DNA from: Perognathus longimembris pacificus
Lineage: Eukaryota; Chordata; Mammalia; Rodentia; Heteromyidae
Assembly (NCBI RefSeq): GCF_023159225.1
Contig: NC_063174.1
Location: 43,082,191-43,146,190 of the forward strand
DNA: 64,000 bases
Direction of reading: 5' to 3'
In this document: positions 11,726-23,369 of the stretch, in pieces
Layout: the number at the start of each line of letters is the position of its first letter
Position numbering within the stretch: the first letter of the stretch is position 1
Position numbers and translations under genes: made by a program
Notes under the pieces: generated by a model
The model's input: the letters and a program-made list of their open reading frames with translations, nothing else
Databases searched by the model: none
Told to the model about the DNA's origin: nothing

Positions 11726-12290
11726 AATCAATAAACGAAACAAATGAATGATAGTAGTGTTCAACAAACCCCCGTAGCTGGTGAATCAGCTGTGTGCCAT
11801 GTGTGGAATTGAAGAAGCCAAAGTCAATGCGGCCTTCTCCCGTCACCTCCGCTCTGGGAAACCTGCTTGCTTGGCTCTGAGGCCAGCAATGCCTTCCTGT
11901 CATGTTACTTGATGTGTAAACAGGAAGTAGCCACCAGAGCTGAAGAAAAAATGGACACACAGGACACCAAGAAGGAAATGTGTATCATCATCCAATTCCA
12001 AGTGAGGTAGAAAGTGTGACAAACTGGCCCCACTCCCCAACCTTACACGTACAGTGAGGACTCTTGGACCCAGGATGATGTTGATGCTTGTAATGCTATG
12101 TGAGAAAAATAACAGCAGTGTCAAGCCATGCCAGAAAATGTCTTGAGGCTGTAGAGAGACAAAAACACTAGGTATACTTGCATTTGTTTGCTCTGTATTT
12201 GCATATACTATGAGTGATGTACTGAGTTCGCCTTACTATGTATATCACCCTGTTTTTCCTTGCTTTTCTCTACTATCTGTTCATTTTATC
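11726..12290. other. Unique noncoding sequence
   Basis: No gene or repeat was recognised. Confidence 0.5.
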
Positions 12291-12303
12291 TTATTTATTA
12301 TTA

Positions 12304-12500
12304 CTTTTTTGCCAGTCCTAGGGCTTGAACTCAGGGCCTGGGCACTGTTCCCTGAGCCTCTTTTGCTTGAGGCTAGCGTTCTTCCACTTGAGCCACAGCA
12401 CCACTCCTGGCTTTTTCTGTGTATGTGGTACTGAGGAATAGAACGCACGGCTTCATGAATGCTAGGCAAGCACTCCACCACTAAGCCACATTCCCAGTCC
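12304..12500 (-). repeat. IDL-Geo SINE (-)
   Basis: It runs from gccagtcctagggcttgaac to ccactaagccacattcccag. A 9-bp ctatctgtt lies on both sides (12273-12281 and 12502-12510), the left copy separated from the element by an AT-rich tail. Confidence 0.9.
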
Positions 12501-12535
12501 CCTATCTGTTTGTTTTTGTTTGTTTGCTTGTTTGT

Positions 12536-12768
12536 TTTTGTCGGTCATGGGGCTTGTACTCTGGACCTGGGTGCTGTCCCTGAGCTCTTCAGCTCAAGGC
12601 TCACACGCTCTACCACTTGAGCCACAGTGCCACTTTGGGTTTTCTGGCGATTAACTGGAGATAAGAGTCTCATGGACTTTCCTGCCCAGGCCAACTTTGA
12701 ACTGTGATCCTCAGATCTCAGCCTCCTGAGTAGCTAGGATTACAGGCGTGAGCCACTGGTGCCTGGCT
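12536..12768 (-). repeat. B1-like/Geo SINE (-)
   Basis: It runs from tgtcggtcatggggcttgta to tagctaggattacaggcgtg and ccactggtgcctggct. It is inserted right beside the previous SINE. Confidence 0.9.
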
Positions 12769-12779
12769 CTACCTGTTTA

Positions 12780-13715
12780 TTTTTATGCCACACATTTACC
12801 TCTTCTCCTCAGGCTCCTCCCCTCTTTCTCACCTCCCCTTCCCTAGCTCTGGCCACACAGCTCTGATTGGAGTCCTTACAATTACCTTTCCCCTCACAGG
12901 CATCCCTTGTCTCCTCTTACCTCCCCACTATGCCTCATACTGTCAGCTCAGCACACTGCAGCCAGTGCGAGCCTTCCACCTGCTAGTGTGGTCTACCTCT
13001 CTTCCTGATTCTTCCATTGCTTTCCATAAAGAGCTTTCAGGTTCCTTTGTTCTGTCCTCTGCCTGACTCCTGCTTCATTTGGGCTTTACTTCCTCCTTCT
13101 CAGGAAAACTCCACACCCTCTCAATTTCCATCTCAGCATTTAAACGCCTTTTATCTGTGCCTGGGATGCATGCATGAACATGCAGGTACACACACACACA
13201 CACACACACACACGCTCACACATACTATCACTATCATGGACTCCTCAGGCTTGCACTTTCTAGTTCGTTGCCCATGTCCTCACTTTAGCCTGCGCATCCC
13301 ACAACCCGGGGAAGAGCTGTGCTTTTCCTCTACCCTAAGCCCAGCACCCACAAGGGGGTCTAGCCCCAGTGAAGTTTTCATTCATAATCATTTTTCACTA
13401 ATCACTAGCTCATAGAGCAGTGATGATCAGCCTTTCCTATTTTATAAGCCCACCAATGCTTCTTTTCTGCCCTTAAGAGGCAAGTGTGCCTTTTATCTGT
13501 GCTTTACACTGACCATCTTGCATGGTTCTCTATGGGGGGGTCTCGACCCAGCCTTGAGGCCGGATGTCCCCACTTGGAAGTTTCCCTGGCCGAGGCTTTG
13601 TCGTGTCAGGCCGTGTGCTGTACACACTCCCCACGCCACAGCATCAACGCTCTGATGGGGAACGGAACGGGGACTGTACTCAAGAGCCCACAGTGTCCAT
13701 GTTGGCTTTCCAGTC

Positions 13716-13759
<44 letters not shown>

Positions 13760-13958
13760 ACTCTCAGCAGGGCTTCAATCCCTACACCACCACCCCCCCA
13801 TTGCCTCTCTATGAACACCCAGCCTCCGTGCAGCTCCCTTCTGGCACCCTGAAGTCCCAGGGCCTCTGTCCAGGGCTTTGATGGGCAGTTGGAGAGCGCT
13901 AACATTGCCTCTTGTGAAGATATGCTGCAAGAATAAGCCCCAGCTGGTATCCCTCGCT
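12780..13958. other. Unique noncoding sequence with two (CA)n tracts
   Basis: (CA)n tracts lie at 13188-13214 and 13719-13758. Open frames here are low complexity (His/Thr or Val/Cys from the CA repeats) and unsupported as genes. Confidence 0.6.
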
Positions 13959-13959
13959 A

Positions 13960-14350
13960 CCACCTGCAGTCTGACCAGAGAGGAACTGAACGAAGCTTAA
14001 CAATTTTAGCCCAAAGTGCTGCATGAGGGTTTGGCAAAGCTGCAAGAAAAAATTTGGAGCAATTAACTATGAATTTAAGAGGCCTCCCTGCTCACGTCGT
14101 CAGCCAAATCACAAGTGTATTCCCTTTTCTCATCTTTATGTAGATAAGACAATTAAGTATTGCAACTGTGGCGCTGTTTAGAACGCTGTAATTAAGGACA
14201 GTGGGGGTGAGGAAGAAAGGGGCTCTAGTTCTGATAAGGTTGTGTGAAAGAACGATACACATGTTCGCCACCAGAGGGCAGGCTTCCTGCTTTATTCTCG
14301 CTCGATTTTAATTAACAGAGAAATGATTTCCCAATCACCAAACAGTTGAA
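13960..14350. promoter_or_regulatory. Candidate conserved noncoding element with CTCF motif
   Basis: This unique block has TAAT/ATTA cores (gcaattaactatgaatttaa, gacaattaagtattg, gctgtaattaagg, ttttaattaacag) and a CTCF-type motif at 14268. No repeat homology was recognised. It reads like regulatory DNA. Confidence 0.45.
14268..14282 (+). promoter_or_regulatory. CTCF-type motif, forward
   Basis: CCACCAGAGGGCAGG matches CCASYAGRKGGCRSY at 14 of 15 positions. It lies in unique sequence, not in a SINE. Confidence 0.65.
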
Positions 14351-14452
14351 CAAGCCAGCCTTCCAAAGCACGCAAACACATTTAGACTCATAGGATGTCA
14401 AAGAGAAACAAGTTTTGGTGTGGTGGTATTGTTTGGCCAGCCGAGAGAAAGG

Positions 14453-14506
14453 TGGGGGGGGGGGAAGATGGAGAGAGAGAGGGGGAGAGAGAGGGAGAGG
14501 GGAAGA

Positions 14507-14570
<64 letters not shown>

Positions 14571-14573
14571 AGG

Positions 14574-14652
<79 letters not shown>
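14453..14652 (+). repeat. G-run and (GA)n tract
   Basis: About 200 bases of pure purine: a G-run, then GAGA/GGGAGA, with perfect (GA)n over most of 14580-14652. Confidence 0.97.
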
Positions 14653-14655
<3 letters not shown>

Positions 14656-14761
14656 AATCTTAAACTAAGCCAAGTCCAAGTTTACAAATTGTCCCTGGCC
14701 AGCTTGATTTCCTGTTACTTCATCCTGCCTCTGGACAAAAACCGCCTGTCAAAGGGATAAG

Positions 14762-14950
14762 ATGGATCTAAGGATTGTGGTTCAAAGCCAACTGGGCAGG
14801 AAAATCTATGAGAGTCTTATCTCCAATTAACCACCAGAAAACTGAAAGTGGCACTGTGATTCAAATGGTAGAGCACTAGCCTTGAGCTGAAGAGCTCAGG
14901 GACAGCACCCAGGCCCAGAGTTCAAGCCCCATGACTGACCAAAAAAAAAA
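14762..14950 (+). repeat. B1-like/Geo SINE (+), 5'-truncated
   Basis: It begins at ggatctaaggattgtggttc and continues through caattaaccaccagaaaact to ccccatgactgacc and an A-run. Confidence 0.85.
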
Positions 14951-15301
14951 AGGGCGGGGGGAAGGGATAGGATGCAAGTGTGCTCAGTTGATTTAAGTCC
15001 TTCTATATGGGTGTAGTACAGAGAGGCCAGGAGAGAATAGATGCTGTTTGTTTGCTTTCTGTCCTCTGTGTTCCTTGAGCCTTATATAAGGCCTAGCAAA
15101 ACCATTGGTGAGCAGCTCTGAGCCAGATGAAGAGAATTCAAATGGAATTCCTCGACCAGCTGAGCAAGTAGCCAAGGGATGTGTTTCTCGGGACCTTGAT
15201 TTCAGAATAGGAGGATGCGGAATTCACAGCCCCATCAAAACCCCTACTTGCAAGAGCTACAAGAGAAACGGCCTTTCCAGCACCCAAAATATTGTCCAAT
15301 A

Positions 15302-15740
15302 ATTGTTCTCAAAGTGCAGGTCAAGGTTTCCTAAGAGTACCCTCTTCCTTTTCCAACCGCATACTTATATGAGAACAGTTTTCTTTCTGTACTTTAGTAA
15401 AGATAATACATCATGAGGGATGGAATGAAATAGATATGAAAACCCACACACTAAACGCAAAAAGGTTGCAAATTTGTAAAATACTACTATTCCATACATG
15501 TCTGTTCTGGAAAATATTGTTTTCAGAAAGCCTGTAATCTATGGTGTTTTTTTGTACATACTTTAATAAATTACATAATTTGTATTTTATATCATTGTAA
15601 ACATATTGATGAATAAGTATTTTAGTTTATTACTTGCAGCAAAGCAAATATCAAAGTGACTCATGTAAATAAAAACTCTTGAGGGTTCTCATTTCTAAGA
15701 AGACAAAAGGGCCCTAAGACCAAAAAGTTTAAGAACTGTA
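15302..15740. mobile_element. hAT-type DNA transposon remnant
   Basis: The ends form inverted-repeat-like termini, ttgttctcaaagtg on the left and aaaaagtttaagaactg on the right, typical of mammalian hAT (Charlie/Arthur-like) elements. The interior is AT-rich with no open frame. Confidence 0.55.
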
Positions 15741-15760
15741 TTTTTTTTAAAGATTTTAAT

Positions 15761-16003
15761 CAAGTGCTGGGCACTGGTGTCTCACACCTATAACCCTAGC
15801 TACTCAGAAGGCTGAGATCTGAGGACTGTGGTTCAAAGCCAGCCTGAGCAGGAAATCCTGTGAGGTTCTTATCTCCAATAAACTGCTCAGAAAAAAGCTG
15901 AAAGTGGCACTGTGGCTCAAATGGTAGAGCACTAGCCTTGAGCACAGAGGGGCTCAGGGACAGGTCCCAGGCCCTGAGTTCAAGCCCCAGGATAGGCAAA
16001 AAA
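15761..16003 (+). repeat. B1-like/Geo SINE (+)
   Basis: It runs from caagtgctgggcactggtgt to gagttcaagccccaggatag. Confidence 0.87.
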
Positions 16004-16022
16004 TAACAACAGAAAGATCTTA

Positions 16023-16115
16023 ATCCATCTGGTATTTGTGGCTCATATCTGCAATCCTAGCCTCTCAGGAAGGTGAGACCTGGAGGGTCTCAGCCTAGGC
16101 AGAAAAGTCCAAGAG
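16023..16115 (+). repeat. B1-like SINE fragment (+)
   Basis: The left half only: tggctcatatctgcaatcct to cctaggcagaaaagtcc. Confidence 0.7.
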
Positions 16116-16318
16116 ATGATAACAAATATGTTCTGGTAACCCACAGTACTATATAATAATAAAATGATTGGTTAGAAGTGCTAAGTGATAAGACATAAAT
16201 CAGTAAAATATGTAAGTGAAGCCTCACATACAAAAAAGAAAACACTAAACAGCTATTACATTCTGCTTTGCACATTCTTCTTTAAACTAGTGGCTGTGTA
16301 CACATGTGTGTGGCCAGC

Positions 16319-16545
16319 ACACACCGGTACTGGGGCTTGATTTAAACTCAGGGCCTTGGTGCTATTTCTGGTCTCTTTTGCTCAAGGCTGGTCCTCTACC
16401 ATTTGACTCACACCTCCACTTCCATCTTATATTTTTGGTGATTAATTAGAGATAAGATCCTCACAATGTTTTCCTGCCCAGGCTGATTTCAAACCTAGAT
16501 GCTCATATCTCAGCCTCTGAGTAACTAAGATTACCAGCATCCAGC
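16319..16545 (-). repeat. B1-like/Geo SINE (-), diverged
   Basis: It runs from gtactggggcttgatttaaa through gattaattagagataagatc to ctgagtaactaagattacc. Confidence 0.8.
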
Positions 16546-17572
16546 TATATGTTTTCTTAATAAGCTACTAGTGTACATCTATATATTTTTTAATAAGGAG
16601 CATTTTTAATTTGCTGTGGATGGGTGCCTGGAGTTCCCCCAAAGTCTCTTACACTGGGGGCAAAGAACCCGCTGTCAAGTTCTATTTAACAAGCTGAAGA
16701 GCTTCCTGATTTTGAAAAGCAACTTTCTCTGGAGGCCCTTACCAAGGCCTTGTCTCCGTGACTCAGGGGACAACCCATGAAAAACTACAGGCCCACACAA
16801 ACCCAGGAGAACTAGGCGCTGCCGGGGGTCCCAGTGCCTTCCCCAGTCCCGCTCCCTGCACCCCTCCTCCCCAGTACTGGTATAGTAGGCCCCCACTACC
16901 CAAGGCACCTGCACATTTGCTTCCCAGGCCTGCAAATGAACTCACTCGAATACTCCCCGCCCCATCCATTCACAAGGACCAGCTCCCTTCTTTCTTGGAA
17001 CCCAGAGCCAGAAATTCCTCCTCTGAACTCCAAAGCAAAGATGGTTTTAGTTCAAACTCTCCGCTGGGCAGCAGCAGAGGCTCTGAGTTCAAGATCCAGT
17101 ACTGGTGCGTGTACCAGTCCTGTTTTTCTAGGGGGTGGGGGAGATGCACCTGATAACTAAGGAGACCTTTGCTCAGTCTGTGGCATTAGGCAGAGAATGC
17201 ACTAAAGTGGAAGAAGGTCTCGGAGAGAAAGGATGGAGCCTAGAGCTGTATGGAGGGAACTGAAGGGAAGTTAGGTGGGGAAAAGGAGCAAGTCTTTGTA
17301 GGATAGGAGGAAATTAACTAAGTATACAGAACCAGAAGCACCTTTGCTATTCTCTGCCTACCTTTGGAACACAGAACTCAAAATCCAGCAGATTACTAAA
17401 ACTGTGGGCCTCCCCCATAGCTGGACAGAGAGGGAATGTGTAGCAAAACAGACCCAGAGCCCCCATGAGAGGGGCCAGGGACAGAGAAGGCTGGGGGAAG
17501 GGGACAGACACCTTGCTCAGTTCTATTATGACAGCTTATGTTTCACTTATCAAGTTCAATAATCTTTTGTCC
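16546..17572. other. Unique noncoding sequence
   Basis: No repeat or known exon was recognised. The open frames at 16675-17160 overlap on both strands and are Pro/Ser-rich with no recognisable domain. Confidence 0.5.
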
Positions 17573-18008
17573 TTTGTGGGTGCAATGGCTCACGCCTGAA
17601 ATCCTAGCCTCTTGGGAGGCTGAGATCTGAGGATCACAGTTTGAAGCCCAACTGGGTAGAAAAGTCTGTGAGGCTCTCATCACTAATTAACCAGCAATAA
17701 GCCAGAGGTGGAGCTGTGGCTCAACTGGTAAAATACCAGCCTTGGGGGCTGGGGATATGGCCTAGTGGCAAGAGTGCTTGCCTCGTATACACGAGGCCCT
17801 GGGTTCAATTCCCCAGCACCACATATACAGAAAACGGCCAGAAGTGGCGCTGTGGCTCAAGTGGCAGAGTGCTAGCCTTGAGCAAGAAGAAGCCAGGGAC
17901 AGTGCTCAGTCCCTGAGTCCAAGCCCCAGGACTGGCCAAAAAAAAATACCAGCCTTGGGCAAAAATGATAAAGGAAAACAAAAGGCCCTGAGTTCAAGCC
18001 CCAGTACT
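17573..18008 (+). repeat. B1-like/Geo SINE (+) interrupted by an IDL-Geo SINE
   Basis: The host SINE parts are 17573-17746 and 17960-18008. The right half continues correctly after the insert (gagttcaagccccagtactg), followed by a short CA-rich tail. Confidence 0.93.
17747..17942 (+). repeat. IDL-Geo SINE (+) nested in a SINE, 17-bp TSD
   Basis: It is complete from ggctggggatatggcctagt to ccccaggactggcc plus an A-run. It is flanked by perfect aaaataccagccttggg at 17730-17746 and 17943-17959, which is host-SINE sequence. Confidence 0.96.
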
Positions 18009-18029
18009 GCCACACACACACTCGCACAC

Positions 18030-18759
18030 ATATTTTGGTCCTTTCTTTTTTCTTTCAGTCCCTCTTTCTTTCTCAAGGAGCAGCAGGAGGAGGACATGGT
18101 TGAAAGAAAAAGTTCAATTCCTTTTATTCCCCCTGAACACACATTCAAACACAAGGGCCTATATTCCAACCTTCCAGAAGGAAGCTGGCTGCCCCCCAGA
18201 GAACTCCAGCCAAATCATGGGGTCCCTGAAGGGTGTTGCTTGAAAAGAAAAAAGAAAACAGATGGGGAGTTACCGTTCTCCTGGGCAGTGTTCTAACATC
18301 ATCTCAATAGACACGAGCCCTTCCCCACCCCACCCCCTCCAACCCTCCCAGCCAGATAAAGGAGTTTTTCCGGTCAGGCACAGAGGTGCAAGTGGGAGAA
18401 GAGAAGGGGGCCCCTTCTCTCCCCAAGAGCAACCCCTTCCTGTACTTATGGGGGAGAGACAGGCTTCGATTTGCTCTGCTGGCCGGGCAGCGGCTGCACT
18501 GGGGGAGGAGAGAAGATTGGTGACTTTTCCATCTGGAATCACGAGGCTCTGGGGACAGAGCCAGATGGAATCATGATCTAGGGGTGGAGACAAATGTCCC
18601 TTGAAACTGCTTATGCCAAGGGGAAACATGAGGTTCTTGACCACACCACAGCCAAGAGATGGGTGCGTGAGATTGGTTAAGAAATGGCAGGGGCACATGG
18701 CTCTGACTCTGGAGGCCTGAGCCTGGGGCTTGACGGCTGCGAAGGGCCCTCGCCAAGCT
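18030..18759. other. Unique noncoding sequence
   Basis: No recognised gene or repeat. The open frames are G/P-rich and overlap one another. Confidence 0.5.
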
Positions 18760-19110
18760 GAGGGAGATGTTGGGAAAAGCTCGCAGTCATCAGGGCTCCA
18801 TCCCCAAAATCATCTTTCAGCCTGGAGAGCACCTGTTTCCTTAGCATCCGAGTCATGCACCGACGTACATGGCTGTGTTTAAAAAAATACCTATAAATGG
18901 TGACTGCCTCTGTCACCACTCTTAATGAACATCCTCTAAGCTGCACCTGAGCCAAATTCCAAGGTCTAATTGGAAATACTGAACAACGATACAATGTGGA
19001 TGGCAGTTTGCTCAAAGCTCTCCATATCCAATTAGAGGAACGGTAACAGATTTCCCAGAGCCCAAGAGATGACATCCATCTGTCACAGCCTGCTTCCCAA
19101 GCCCTTCCCT
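18760..19110. promoter_or_regulatory. Candidate conserved noncoding element
   Basis: This unique block has two ATTA-type sites with near-matching flanks (ggtctaattggaaat, tatccaattagaggaac), taaaaaaatacctataaa, and CpGs in a CpG-poor area. An open frame on the minus strand (18677-19135) covers it. Confidence 0.4.
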
Positions 19111-19139
19111 CCAGGGTGGCTCTTTGTATCATCACCTGA

Positions 19140-19866
19140 TAAAGCTAAAAAGGGAACACCTTCTTGGCCTCAGAGCTAGTCAGTGTTCCCACCAGAGTGA
19201 AGAGGACCATGTATGGGCCGTGGGCCAGCAAATCCTCTCCTCTGAGGCTCCATTTTTCTCTTCTATAAAATGAAGTGGTTGGCCATGAACTGGTGGCTTT
19301 CAAACTTCGTAAAGCAAGTGGAAGCTTTTGTGTTTTCCCAAGAGGAAAACTTCTGTAAACATCTTCCTGTCACAAGGCGTACGTATAATAAATGTGCCTC
19401 CAACTTCTGGAGGGCACTAGCTTATCTCATTGTGTCATAAATGCCTATGTAGGTGATCAGTTCACATGCATTGGATTGCTGCCTGCAAGTATTAAGTACT
19501 TAATGTCGTGGAGGGAGATTTGTGCTTCTCTGGAGAAAGTGTATCATCAATGCCCATCCTTCCAGGTTATCCCATTGTGATGCTGAAGTGGGTGGGGGGG
19601 CAGGGTTCTGGGTCTTGGGGTCATTTTATAAATCTGGAATTGCAGATAGCTGATAGCATTGCAGGTTGTTCTGGCTCTGAGGCCTACAAATAAATTCTGT
19701 CCTGCCCCTAAGAGAACAGCAAGTTTCCTTCTGCAGTTAGTTCTGGAATGAACCATGGTGCATGTCTGGGGAAAGCTGGTGGGTATCAATACTTCAACTT
19801 ATGACCTCTGGACATTCGATCACACCAATGGGCTGAAAGTGCTATGCATACAGTAGAAACTGTACC
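19140..19866. other. Unique noncoding sequence
   Basis: No gene or repeat was recognised. Confidence 0.5.
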
Positions 19867-19867
19867 T

Positions 19868-20195
19868 TACTGGGCATAGAACTCCCACTTGTAACCCCAG
19901 TTCCTCAGGAAGTAGAGATAGGGAGAATCATGTTTTGAGGCCAGCCCAGGCAACAAAAGGTTTGCAAGGTATCATCTGAATCAATTAAACAAAACTAGGG
20001 GTGGTGACCCACACTTGTCATCTCAGCTCCGAGACAGATGTCAGTAGGAAGATCCAGGTTCAGATTGACCGGGCATAAACATGAGATCTTATTTGAAAAC
20101 TAATGAAAGCAAAAAAAGCCAAGGCCATGGCTTCAGTGAAAGAACACCTGCTGAGCTAATGTGAGACCCTGAGTTCAAACTCCAGGACGGGGAGG
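19868..20195 (+). repeat. Old dimeric B1-type SINE
   Basis: Two B1-like units (cacttgtaaccccagttcct and cacacttgtcatctcagctc) are followed by a tRNA-like end, gagttcaaactccagg. It is older than the Geo families. Confidence 0.55.
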
Positions 20196-20531
20196 CGGGG
20201 GCAGAGGGGACAAATAAAGTCTACTTTGAATTTTGATTCTTTTCCAGGCTTGCACCAGGAGGTAGGGGATTCTTTCAAGACTAGGCAGCAGCAGAGATCT
20301 GCAGGGCTCAGTCGACTGCTCCATCGTGAGGGGAAACACCAGGAGCTCCCCCATGAGCTGTGTTCCCAGTGCGACCTGGGTACTGCTTCTGGTTTTCACA
20401 TCTCACCAGGCCCACAAAAGCCCATCGCAGCTCCTACACTCTTTATGCCATTGTGGTTTGGTTTCTGTTTGCAGCACAAACCACACTTATTTAATAAATT
20501 GTACAAGATAGTCACTGTTTTCCTTCTCTGT

Positions 20532-20766
20532 GTGCTCCAGTACTGGAGCTTAAATGTAGGGCCTGGGTGCTGTCCCTTAGCTATTTTGCTCAAGATTGGG
20601 GCTCTCATATGCGAGCCACAACTCCATTTCTGGTGTTTTGGTGGTTAAGTGGAGAAAAAAAAAATTCCATGGACTTTCCTGTCCAGGATTGGTTTCCAAC
20701 CTCATCCTCTGATCTCAGCCTCCGGAGTAGCTAGACTTACAGGTGTGAGTTATCAGCACCTGGCTA
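20532..20766 (-). repeat. B1-like/Geo SINE (-)
   Basis: It runs from ccagtactggagcttaaatg to gtagctagacttacaggtgt and cagcacctggct. Confidence 0.82.
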
Positions 20767-20914
20767 ATAGTTTATTTTAAAGTAGGCTCTGTATTAGGTA
20801 CTTTGCCTAACCATAAGCTAATCAGTGGAAGTGTTCCGCACAGAGAGCAAAGCAGGACAGAGGAGACATCACTGTCTTTTAGTCCAACAGGGTAACCTGG
20901 AGTGAAATCAGAAC

Positions 20915-21185
20915 ATTTAAAGGTGACGTACAGAGGGGTTACAATGACGAATCAGGTGAAGACTACATTCGTTTTTGGCTAATGTCACCCCTTCCCTCGC
21001 TCTCTCCAAGCTTTTCCCTCCCATCCCCGCCCACCACAAGGTGTATAGTTCCTTTTCTACAGTGTCCAGTGAGTACCATTGCTGCATTTGCTCACCCTGC
21101 GTGCCTCCATTTCTCCTTATAGTCCCGAAGACGTATAAATGAGAAAACAGAACAACAAGAAAAGAAAACCAAAACAGCAGAAAGA
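20915..21185 (-). mobile_element. L1 3'-region fragment, antisense
   Basis: It shares the order ggttacaatgacgaatcagg, tgtcaccccttccctcgctc and cccgcccaccacaaggtgta with the fragment at 10610-10830. Confidence 0.6.
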
Positions 21186-21960
21186 ACAAAACCTTCTTGT
21201 TTTCATTTCCTGGAGTTCATTTCAATAAATAGCATTCCGTACGATCAGCTGCACATAGGCCTGTGCCTTTCTCAGGCCAGACTCTACAAACGCGACTTCA
21301 TTCCACTGTCTTCATCAAAATAATTCACAAGAGTTGCCAATAACCAGTAATCCCAGGAAACTTCCCTGAGGACAAAGCAGAAAGCATCCAAAGGCGGTCA
21401 ACACCCGAGATTCTTCAAACCTCTCAGCTAGAAAGCCTCGCCCTGTGCCTACCCCATGGTCTTCAGACATCCCAACCAAGCCAGCCCCCTCCACCAGCCC
21501 CTGGAATCAGACTGCAAGGCCCTCACAAGTCTCCCAACTCCTCCCTCCCTCACCAGGAGGCCACTGGGGTGCTGAGGAGCTGGCAGTGCTCCTTGTCACA
21601 GTGAGCAAGAAGTTCAGGCCTGCCTCAGCAACAGGCTGCCATGACAACCCTGGACAGACAGAGAGCTCTGTGGGAGAGAGATGTGTGTACAGGCCACGCG
21701 TATGTGCGAGTCTGCGTGATGCCGGGGGGGGGGGGTCTCCTCCCTGCTCACGTTCAGTGGGGTGATGGCATGAGTATTCTTTTTCCTCTGTGGATACAAT
21801 ATGCAGAGGGTTTGGGCTGGATGGAGCCCCAGAAATGACCTCATCTCCCTTCTTTTTCTGGATTAGGTCATTGCGGGGAGGTCAGCCAAGAAGCTGGGAT
21901 TGGAACTCTGGGCCTCACCTCTGGGCCAAGTAGCCTGCATGTGTTGCATTCTTTTGCTTG
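21186..21960. other. Unique noncoding sequence with a G-run
   Basis: A G-run lies at about 21723-21734. No supported gene. Confidence 0.5.
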
Positions 21961-22206
21961 CTTTTTTTTTTTTTTTTTTTTTTTTACTGCTACTTCTTTT
22001 TTTTTTTTCTTTTTTTTGCCAGTCCTGGGCCTTGAACTCAGGGCCTGAGCACTGTCTCTGACTTCTTTTTGCTCAAGGCTAGCACTCTACCTCTTGAGCC
22101 ATAGTGCTACATCCATCTCTTTCTGTATATGTGGTGCTGAGGAATCGAACCCAGAGCTTCATGCATGCTAAGCAAGCACCTTACCGCTAAGCCACATTCC
22201 CAGCCC
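21961..22206 (-). repeat. IDL-Geo SINE (-) with T-rich tail
   Basis: T-runs at 21961-22017 are followed by gccagtcctgggccttgaac and the element ends at ccgctaagccacattcccag. Confidence 0.88.
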
Positions 22207-22890
22207 AATTTTCATTCTTTATGTACTTTCCACCCCTTGTAAGCAAGTCCAGGGCCCCATGTTCTTTCCTGAAGAAAGCTGAAGAAAGGCAGGAAGCTGA
22301 ACCTAATCTGTGAGAGCACCCAGCCCCCAAGCCCTGAAACCTAAACACTTGGAAAGAACAAGGAAGAATATAAAGACTCAAAACTTCTAGGAAGGGCTGT
22401 TCCCGGGCTGGGTTGGGAAAGAGAGAATGAGTATGGAAGAAGGGATGGATCCTGAGAGGGGCTATACCCTGCTCTCAGGCAAGGCACCAGGGGCATCCAT
22501 GGCAGAGCCCTGACAGGAGCCCTGTGTGGACAAGAGCCTCCAGGGGCTCGGGGAGCTCTGGGACACAGCGCCGCAGTCACCCATACCTGCACAGTCATGT
22601 GGATGGGATCAATGGGCAGTCTAACCAGGCCCAAATGTCCTGGCACCAGGAAGGTCTCAGCCCCTGGATCTTGAAACTTTTAAAGCCACCCTGAGGAGCT
22701 GGCGCTGCAGATCACAAGGGCTGAGGAGATGCCAGGGTTGCTCCCCAAAACTAGGTCAAGGGGATGGTCTACTTCTTTCCTTCCCAGTCAACACTGGGAG
22801 TGGACACGCCAGAAACGTGGACAGCCTGTTTCCCAATACAGTCTGCTTTAGGAGAAAGAAAAACTGTTTCTTGTGTTTGCTCCTTAAGAA
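22207..22890. other. Unique noncoding sequence
   Basis: No supported gene or repeat was recognised. Confidence 0.5.
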
Positions 22891-22895
22891 GTAGA

Positions 22896-23110
22896 AGTCC
22901 ACGCAGGCACTGTGGCTCATGCCTGTAAGCCTATCTACTCAAGAGGCTGAGATCTGAGGATCCTGGTTTGAAGCCAGCCTGGACAGACTAATCTGAGAGA
23001 CTTATTTCCACTCAACCAGTAAAAAGCTGGAGCAAGTGATAGAGTGCCAGCCTTAAGAGAAATAGTTAAGCAAGAACGTAAAACCCTGAGTTCAAACCCA
23101 GCACTGACAA
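22896..23110 (+). repeat. B1-like/Geo SINE (+)
   Basis: It runs from cacgcaggcactgtggctca to gagttcaaacccagcactga; part of the right half is deleted. Confidence 0.8.
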
Positions 23111-23325
23111 AAGAAAAGAAAAGAAGAGAGTAGAAGGGAAGAAAGGAGAAGAGGAAGGAAAGATGGAAGGAAGGGAGGAAGGAAAGAAGGAAGGGAGGCA
23201 GGCAGGGAGGGAGGAAGGAAGGAAGGAAGGAAGGGAAAAAGGAAAGAGTGGAGAAAGAAAGGAAAGAAGAAACAAAGAAAGGAAGAGAAATGAAGGCAGG
23301 AAAGGAAAAAGAAAGAAAGAAGTCC
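23111..23325 (+). repeat. (GGAA)n-rich polypurine tract
   Basis: An imperfect GGAA/GGGA repeat extending the A-rich tail of the preceding SINE, nearly all purine. Confidence 0.93.
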
Positions 23326-23369
23326 TGAGTAATGTGATATTGGAACAAGAGATGATGTCATTACTTTTA

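Noticed and set aside
13347..13361. cccacaagggggtcta as a CTCF site
   Set aside because: It has mismatches at the Y and C core positions, weaker than the three sites reported.
14388..14760. Arg-Glu or Ser-Leu repeat proteins
   Set aside because: They are translations of the (GA)n tract.
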